Source of the DNA: Candidatus Omnitrophota bacterium
Lineage (GTDB): Bacteria; Omnitrophota; Gorgyraeia; B26-G9
Length of the DNA: 5,958 nt
Direction of reading: 5' to 3'
NCBI GenBank assembly: GCA_018399295.1
Contig: JAGYOO010000098.1
Span: 1-5,958 of the forward strand
The notes below the pieces were generated by a model. That model saw only the letters and a list, made by a program, of their open reading frames with translations. It did no database searches and had not been told where the DNA came from. How positions within the stretch are numbered: position 1 is the stretch's first letter; each line of letters begins with the position of its first letter. Both the position numbers and the translations under genes were made by a program. This document shows, in pieces, positions 1 to 5,958 of this stretch.

Positions 1-662
1 TGGGCAGACTTTATATCATACCCACACCCATAGGTAATCTTAAGGACATAACCCTGCGGGCGCTGGAAATACTTTCAATGGTTGATATTGTCGCATGCGA
101 AGATACCCGCCGGACCCGCGTATTGCTGCAGCATTATGAGATAAAAAAGCCGCTGGTCAGTTATCATTCGTACAGTAGATTAAAGAAGGTGGATGCTCTG
201 ATCGGTTGGCTGGGCGAGGGTAAAAATATCGCCCTGGTTAGTGATGCCGGAACCCCTGGAATTTCCGATCCCGGGGGAGGTCTGGTGAGCCGGGCGGTAA
301 GCGAAAATATCGAGGTGGAGGTAATCCCCGGTCCTTGCGCGCTTACTGCCGCGTTAGCGGTTTCCGGCCGACCGTCTGATCGCTTTGTGTTCGAAGGATT
401 TTTGCCGGTTAAAACCGGCCCGCGACGCAGGAGACTTGAAGAAATTTCCGGTTTGAATAAAACCTTGGTTCTTTATGAATCCTGTCACCGGCTATTAAAG
501 CTTTTGGCGGATATTTCAGAGGTTTTCGGCCCGGATCGGGAAATAGTGATAGCCAGAGAGCTGACAAAGATCCATCAGGAAGTAATTCATCTGTCGGTTC
601 GGAAGGCAGCTGAATATTTCGGGGCGAAGAAAGTAAAAGGCGAAATCGTAGTTATAATTTAG
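1..662 (+). CDS. rsmI: RsmI, 16S rRNA (cytidine-1402-2'-O)-methyltransferase, 5' edge cut by window
   Basis: RsmI uses S-adenosylmethionine to methylate the 2'-hydroxyl of C1402 in the decoding centre of 16S rRNA, acting in the cytoplasm on the 30S subunit. The reading frame is open from base 3 and begins GRLYIIPTPIGNL, the family's usual N-terminus. Bases 1-2 are TG, so the window most likely starts inside the initiation codon, and the ATG at base 78 is internal (residue 27). Counting that lost codon as residue 1, the protein is 220 residues. Visible motifs are PTPIGN (8-13), CEDTRR (33-38), the SAM-binding loop SDAGTPGISDPG (81-92), IPGP (109-112), the FEGFLP block (about 131-136) and LYESCHR in the C-terminal half of the tetrapyrrole-methylase-like fold. 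The protein stops directly after the KGEIVVII strand. E. coli RsmI is about 286 residues, so the extra C-terminal helical domain is absent. The response-regulator gene follows after 15 bases. Family assignment is very secure; the exact start is inferred. Confidence 0.96.
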   Translation, partial: GRLYIIPTPIGNLKDITLRALEILSMVDIVACEDTRRTRVLLQHYEIKKPLVSYHSYSRLKKVDALIGWLGEGKNIALVSDAGTPGISDPGGGLVSRAVSENIEVEVIPGPCALTAALAVSGRPSDRFVFEGFLPVKTGPRRRRLEEISGLNKTLVLYESCHRLLKLLADISEVFGPDREIVIARELTKIHQEVIHLSVRKAAEYFGAKKVKGEIVVII

Positions 663-666
663 AGAT

Positions 667-672
667 AGGGGG
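667..672 (+). promoter_or_regulatory. Ribosome binding site of the response regulator
   Basis: AGGGGG matches AGGAGG at five of six positions and ends 5 bases before the ATG at 678. It lies just downstream of the rsmI stop codon and supports the chosen start of the receiver gene. Confidence 0.6.
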
Positions 673-677
673 CTTAC

Positions 678-1070
678 ATGGGCGAGAACCGGAAGCGAAT
701 TCTATTGATGGAAGACGACGAGGTTCTGCGGAAGTATCTGTCTAAGTTATTGCGGGCTGACACTTTCGAAGTTCTCGAGGCCGCCAGCGTCCGAGAGGCC
801 GTAGAAAAGGTACAGGATCCTCAGCTGGAACTTGTAGTGGCGGATCTTAAGATGCCTGATGATACGGCAATCGGATTCATGAAAAAGATTTCCCATCTGC
901 AGATAAGGGTTCCGGTAATAATCGTAACCGCTTTTGGTGAATGGGAGACCTATCTTGAGGCGCTGGATCTGGGCGTATATGATTACCTGAATAAACCGAT
1001 CGAATATACGGAGCTGAAGTCCAAGATCAATGAAGTTTTTTCGAAGAACCAGAAAAAAAGGAAAAAGTAG
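678..1070 (+). CDS. Receiver-only (CheY-like) response regulator
   Basis: A 130-residue protein consisting of one phosphoacceptor receiver domain. Such domains take a phosphoryl group from a histidine kinase and signal through partner proteins. The whole active site is present: acidic pair E12/D13 in LLMEDDE, phospho-acceptor D56 in VVADLKMPD, switch T84 in IIVTAFGE, aromatic Y103 and invariant lysine K106 in DYLNKP. The domain ends near residue 120 and is followed only by a short basic tail (KNQKKRKK), so there is no DNA-binding, enzymatic or AAA+ output domain. The DYLNKP and AFGEWE segments resemble receivers of NtrC-like regulators, but this is a resemblance only. No histidine kinase is encoded in the window, so it is an orphan here. 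It sits 15 bases after rsmI and 20 bases before purN, suggesting co-transcription with housekeeping genes. Possible roles are phosphorelay intermediate, kinase sink or protein-protein switch; the target cannot be deduced. A run of seven A at 1053-1059 lies near its end. Confidence 0.93.
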   Translation: MGENRKRILLMEDDEVLRKYLSKLLRADTFEVLEAASVREAVEKVQDPQLELVVADLKMPDDTAIGFMKKISHLQIRVPVIIVTAFGEWETYLEALDLGVYDYLNKPIEYTELKSKINEVFSKNQKKRKK

Positions 1071-1090
1071 GGATTTCTTCTCCGGCGATT

Positions 1091-1696
1091 ATGAAAAAAA
1101 TAGCTGTCTTCTGTTCCGGGTATGGTAGTAATCTTCAGGCAATAATAAACGCGGTCAAGCGCGGTCGAATAAATGCGGAGATTGGACTGGTACTAAGCGA
1201 CAGGGTTGATGCCTTTGCTTTAGTGCGGGCAAGAAGGGCGGGCATTCCAGTTCTGTTCGCCGACCCGGTGGCTTTGCCGGACCGGGAAGAATTTGCCCGA
1301 TATGTCTGCCGGCAGTTGACTGCGCGTAAAATAGACTTTGTTGTTCTCGCTGGGTTTATGCGGATACTTGCCCCCTACCTGATTCGCCGTTTCCGGAATC
1401 GGATTATTAATATCCACCCATCTCTGCTGCCTTGTTTTAAAGGGGCGCACGGAATACGTGAGGCCTTGAGCCACGGGGTCAAGGTGACCGGAGTAACAGT
1501 TCACTTTGTCGATGAGATATGTGACAATGGTCCGATTATCAGTCAAGGGAGTCTTAAAATAAAAGAGGATGATTGCGAACAGTCGCTGGCAAAGCGGATC
1601 CATAAACTGGAACACCGACTTTATCCGGAGGCGATAAGTCTTTTGCTGGAGGAGCGGCTGCGCGTAAAAGGTAGAAAGGTTTATATCGATGGCTGA
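1091..1696 (+). CDS. purN: PurN, phosphoribosylglycinamide formyltransferase
   Basis: PurN transfers a formyl group from 10-formyltetrahydrofolate to glycinamide ribonucleotide (GAR), the third step of de novo purine synthesis in the cytoplasm. The 201-residue length is normal for the family (E. coli is 212). Visible are the N-terminal phosphate-binding loop CSGYGSNLQA (about 8-17), the folate-site segment LAGFMRIL (86-93), the catalytic segment NIHPSLLP with N107 and H109, and D145 in DEICDNGPI; these match the catalytic Asn-His-Asp triad of the family (N106, H108, D144 in E. coli). No obvious Shine-Dalgarno precedes the ATG, and no other start codon is available just upstream, so translation may depend on ribosomes coming from the receiver gene 20 bases before. 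Its last 8 bases overlap the start of the phosphohexomutase gene. No other purine gene is in the window. Identification is secure. Confidence 0.96.
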   Translation: MKKIAVFCSGYGSNLQAIINAVKRGRINAEIGLVLSDRVDAFALVRARRAGIPVLFADPVALPDREEFARYVCRQLTARKIDFVVLAGFMRILAPYLIRRFRNRIINIHPSLLPCFKGAHGIREALSHGVKVTGVTVHFVDEICDNGPIISQGSLKIKEDDCEQSLAKRIHKLEHRLYPEAISLLLEERLRVKGRKVYIDG

Positions 1697-3131
1697 AAAG
1701 GTCAATATCAGTTTTGGAACTTCCGGTTGGCGGGCAGTGATTGCCGATGAATTCACGTTCGAAAATGTGTGTCTGGTTTCCCGGGCAATCGCGGGTTATT
1801 TAAAGAGTAAGAACAAAAAACCGAAAGTAATGGTGGGATACGACACCCGATTTCTATCGGACATATTCGCTGTCCGCTGTTCGGAAGCGCTGCTTGCCGC
1901 TGGAGTCGAAGTCCTGCTGTCCGAACGCGATGTTCCCACCCCGGTGATTGCTTATCAGGTTCAGAATCGGGGGCTCGACGGCGCGGTTAATTTTACGGCA
2001 AGTCATAATCCTCCCGAATATAACGGGATTAAATTTTCTCCGGCATACGGGGGGCCCGCTCCTTCGGAGGTGACCAGGGATATTGAGGCCCGGATTAAGA
2101 AACTTCAGTCCGGGAGGACGGCTTCGGTTAAGTCCAACGGGGAAAAAGTCCGGAAATTCGATCCGGCTCCTGAGTATCTTAAACGGATCGGTGAGATCAT
2201 TGACTTGCGTAAAATCAAAAAAGCCGGGTTGCGCGTCGGCGTTGACTGCATCTACGGTACCAGCCGGGGGTATCTCGATGGAATCATGACGCCGCTCTGC
2301 CAACGGATCGAGGTCTTTCATGATTATCTTAATCCGCTGTTCGGCGGGCATCCGCCGGAACCCAGCCGGGAATATCTGACTGAACTGACTTCTCTGGTAA
2401 AACGGGAGAAGTTCGATCTCGGCCTGGCCTGCGACGGCGACGCGGACCGGTTCGGTATTGTTGATGCCGGGGGGAAGTTTCTTAATCCGAACGAGGTGTT
2501 TTCTCTGGTTTTTTATTATCTGTTAAAGACCCGTGGAAAGACAGCCGCGAAGGTGGCGCGCAGTGTGGCTACTACCCACATGATCGATGCGATCGCGGAA
2601 AAAGAAGGAATGACGGTTCTGGAAACACCGGTAGGGTTTAAATACATCGGGGAGGCGCTGGACAAGGGGGACTGCCTGATCGGCGGTGAAGAGTCAGGCG
2701 GACTTTCGATCCAAAACCATGTTCCGGAAAAAGACGGCATTCTGGCCTGCCTGTTAATGGCGGAGATGGCCGCGGAAGAGAAAAGGCCGTTATCCCGGGT
2801 CCTGACCCAATTGTACAAGACTTACGGATACTTTTATTCCGATAGAATAAATCTCCACATGCCGATAGCGAAGCGGGAAGCCCTGCTGCGGGAGTTGAAA
2901 GGCATGCAAGAGGCGCGCAGGTTTTGCGGCATAACGGTCAGCAAAACTGATTTTCGTGACGGTTTTAAATTTGTCTTCAGCCAAAACCATTGGATCATGC
3001 TGCGGCCGTCCGGTACCGAACCCCTGGTGCGCTGCTATTTTGAGGCAGGCAGCAAGGCCGGCCTGGGCCGGTTAAAGGATTGTTTAAAGGCGTTTTTGCG
3101 AAAAAAAGCCAAATTAGAGATTGACTTTTAA
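1689..3131 (+). CDS. Alpha-D-phosphohexomutase (phosphoglucomutase/phosphomannomutase family)
   Basis: A 480-residue cytoplasmic enzyme expected to interconvert hexose 1-phosphate and 6-phosphate, feeding glycogen, cell-wall or surface-sugar synthesis from glycolysis. The four-domain superfamily signatures are all present and in order: FGTSGWR near the N-terminus (9-15), the phosphoserine loop TASHNP with catalytic S105, the magnesium loop CDGDADR with D249, D251 and D253, the sugar-specificity loop GEESGG (333-338), and the C-terminal phosphate-binding loop RPSGTEP (439-445). All catalytic residues are intact and the length is normal. GEESGG leans toward glucose phosphate rather than phosphoglucosamine (GEQSGH in GlmM), but glucose versus mannose cannot be settled from sequence, so no gene symbol is given. 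The start overlaps purN by 8 bases (ATGGCTGA); a modest AAAGG (1675-1679) lies 9 bases upstream. The end of the gene carries the promoter of the downstream cluster. Confidence 0.93.
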   Translation: MAEKVNISFGTSGWRAVIADEFTFENVCLVSRAIAGYLKSKNKKPKVMVGYDTRFLSDIFAVRCSEALLAAGVEVLLSERDVPTPVIAYQVQNRGLDGAVNFTASHNPPEYNGIKFSPAYGGPAPSEVTRDIEARIKKLQSGRTASVKSNGEKVRKFDPAPEYLKRIGEIIDLRKIKKAGLRVGVDCIYGTSRGYLDGIMTPLCQRIEVFHDYLNPLFGGHPPEPSREYLTELTSLVKREKFDLGLACDGDADRFGIVDAGGKFLNPNEVFSLVFYYLLKTRGKTAAKVARSVATTHMIDAIAEKEGMTVLETPVGFKYIGEALDKGDCLIGGEESGGLSIQNHVPEKDGILACLLMAEMAAEEKRPLSRVLTQLYKTYGYFYSDRINLHMPIAKREALLRELKGMQEARRFCGITVSKTDFRDGFKFVFSQNHWIMLRPSGTEPLVRCYFEAGSKAGLGRLKDCLKAFLRKKAKLEIDF

Positions 3132-3149
3132 ATTTCAAGGTTGTATATT
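3121..3149 (+). promoter_or_regulatory. Sigma-70-type promoter for the secreted-protein/eno cluster
   Basis: TTGACT at 3121-3126 (five of six to the -35 consensus) and TATATT at 3144-3149 (five of six to the -10 consensus) are separated by exactly 17 bases. The -35 box lies inside the last codons of the phosphohexomutase gene and the -10 box lies in the 34-base gap. Transcription would start near 3156, about 10 bases before the ATG at 3166, leaving a very short leader. The match is by eye; the spacing and position before a gene make it credible. Confidence 0.72.
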
Positions 3150-3165
3150 CTAACGTATTGGAAAA

Positions 3166-5360
<2,195 letters not shown>

Positions 5361-5364
5361 TTCG

Positions 5365-5637
5365 ATGCTTTCCAGACCGGGAAAAGCCTGCTTCTTGCTG
5401 ATAAGCGCGGCAATAATATTAATACCCGGGTATTCAAGGATTCAGCAATTGCGGCAGAAGAACCGGGAGTTGGCGGAAAAAATAGAGGCGATTGAAGACG
5501 AGAACCGGAGGCTGAAGAAGGAGATAACCCTTCTTGAAACTGATCCGGTTTATATTGAAGAAGTTGCCCGGGAGGAACTCGGACTTGCGGGAGAAAACGA
5601 GATAATATTTCGGGTGATCAGAGAAGATAATGACTGA
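5365..5637 (+). CDS. FtsB/DivIC-type septum formation initiator protein
   Basis: A 90-residue bitopic membrane protein of the cell-division complex; FtsB/DivIC pairs with FtsL and bridges to FtsQ/DivIB at the septum. A short N-terminus (about 1-8) is followed by one hydrophobic segment (about 9-21), then a charged heptad-like helix rich in L, E, K and R (about 25-58) that should form a coiled coil outside the membrane. After it comes the family's closing motif DPVYIEEVAREELGL with ENEIIFRV (60-83). Length matches FtsB (about 103 in E. coli) and DivIC (about 125 in B. subtilis). No Shine-Dalgarno is evident, and the start lies 4 bases after the eno stop, so it probably relies on re-initiation after eno. 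Its 3' end overlaps the S1-domain gene by 8 bases. FtsB versus DivIC naming cannot be decided from this sequence; the S1 neighbour resembles the divIC-yabR order of Bacillus. Confidence 0.88.
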   Translation: MLSRPGKACFLLISAAIILIPGYSRIQQLRQKNRELAEKIEAIEDENRRLKKEITLLETDPVYIEEVAREELGLAGENEIIFRVIREDND

Positions 5638-5958
5638 TAATGGTTTAAAAGTTGGAGAGATGGTAGACGCGGAAGTCATGAAGATACACGATTTCGGCGC
5701 GATTGTAAAGTTCGGCAGCCGGCGCGGACTTATTCATATTTCCCAGATATCGGATGATTACGTGGATAAGGTGAGTAATTTTCTCAAGATCGGGGATAAG
5801 GTTCGGGCAAGGATTAAAAAGGTGACTCCGGATGGCAAGGTCGACCTTTCCCTGAAGCGGAAAAAGAAGCCAGCGCAGCCGGCTCCGATTTCCCGGGAAA
5901 AAGAATTTCGCATAACTCCATTTGAAGATAAGATGGAAAAGTATTATAATAAGAGTAA
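5630..5958 (+). CDS. S1-domain RNA-binding protein, YabR-like, 3' end cut by window
   Basis: The frame opens at ATG 5630 and stays open to the right edge, giving 109 complete residues and no stop codon. Residues about 6-77 form one S1 (OB-fold) RNA-binding domain: VGEMVDAEVMKIHDFGAIV, then GLIHISQISDDYV, then the closing strand GKVDLSLK. A lysine- and proline-rich linker follows (78-91), then FEDKMEKYYNKS, which resembles the FEQKMNKFLKDSE segment that I recall after the S1 domain of Bacillus subtilis YabR. In that organism yabR directly follows divIC, as here. The protein is probably close to its end, since YabR is about 128 residues. It likely binds RNA or ribosomes in the cytoplasm; the exact role is not known to me. 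ATG 5630 overlaps the division gene by 8 bases (ATGACTGA) and has only a weak GAGAAG (5621-5626). A second in-frame ATG at 5660 would remove the first S1 strand and is less likely. Confidence 0.9.
   Translation, partial: MTDNGLKVGEMVDAEVMKIHDFGAIVKFGSRRGLIHISQISDDYVDKVSNFLKIGDKVRARIKKVTPDGKVDLSLKRKKKPAQPAPISREKEFRITPFEDKMEKYYNKS

Noticed and set aside
78..80. ATG at 78 as the start of rsmI
   Set aside because: The frame is open to base 3 and encodes the conserved PTPIGN segment upstream, so this ATG is internal.
1071..1090. Regulatory element or riboswitch before purN
   Set aside because: The gap is only 20 bases, too short for a purine riboswitch, and has no visible repeat or operator.
1220..1756. 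178-codon open frame on the - strand over purN and the mutase start
   Set aside because: It lies antisense to clearly identified catalytic segments of PurN; its translation shows no recognisable family or motif, and no ribosome binding site was evident. It is a shadow of the real gene.
2083..2289. 68-codon + strand open frame inside the mutase gene
   Set aside because: It is an out-of-frame shadow within a fully intact phosphohexomutase with all catalytic loops in place.
3132..3165. Terminator between the mutase gene and the secreted-protein gene
   Set aside because: No GC-rich inverted repeat followed by a T run is visible; the gap is AT-rich and better explained by the promoter. Read-through from upstream remains possible.

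Overview
All genes in this window lie on the + strand and are packed tightly: seven protein-coding genes, the longest gap about 34 bases, and no RNA gene, mobile element, CRISPR array or stretch over 300 bases without a gene. Moderate GC (judged by eye), canonical Shine-Dalgarno and sigma-70-type signals, a secreted protein with a Sec signal peptide, and ordinary bacterial housekeeping genes indicate a bacterium. The phylum cannot be fixed from this piece. The mixture looks like an uncultivated, probably Gram-negative lineage, but that is an impression, not a demonstration.

Left half (1-3131): rsmI (16S rRNA C1402 2'-O-methyltransferase, cut by the window edge probably inside its start codon), a receiver-only response regulator, purN (GAR formyltransferase), and an alpha-D-phosphohexomutase (phosphoglucomutase/phosphomannomutase type). 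Gaps are 15 and 20 bases, then an 8-base overlap, so these are probably co-transcribed.

Right half (3121-5958): a near-consensus promoter (TTGACT, 17-base spacer, TATATT) overlaps the end of the mutase gene. It should drive a secreted protein of unknown function, enolase, a small FtsB/DivIC-type cell-division protein and a YabR-like S1 RNA-binding protein that runs off the right edge. The secreted gene and eno overlap by 4 bases (ATGA). Eno and the division gene are 4 bases apart. The division gene and the S1 gene overlap by 8 bases. Eno has the only perfect AGGAGG ribosome binding site seen.

Functionally this is core metabolism (glycolysis, sugar-phosphate interconversion, purine synthesis), ribosome modification and cell division, plus two genes of unclear role: the orphan receiver and the secreted protein. 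I found no convincing new multi-gene system. The points most worth checking are the promoter and near-leaderless start of the secreted gene, its coupling to eno, the eno/divIC/yabR-like order, the short RsmI, and the open frame joining the receiver to PurN.
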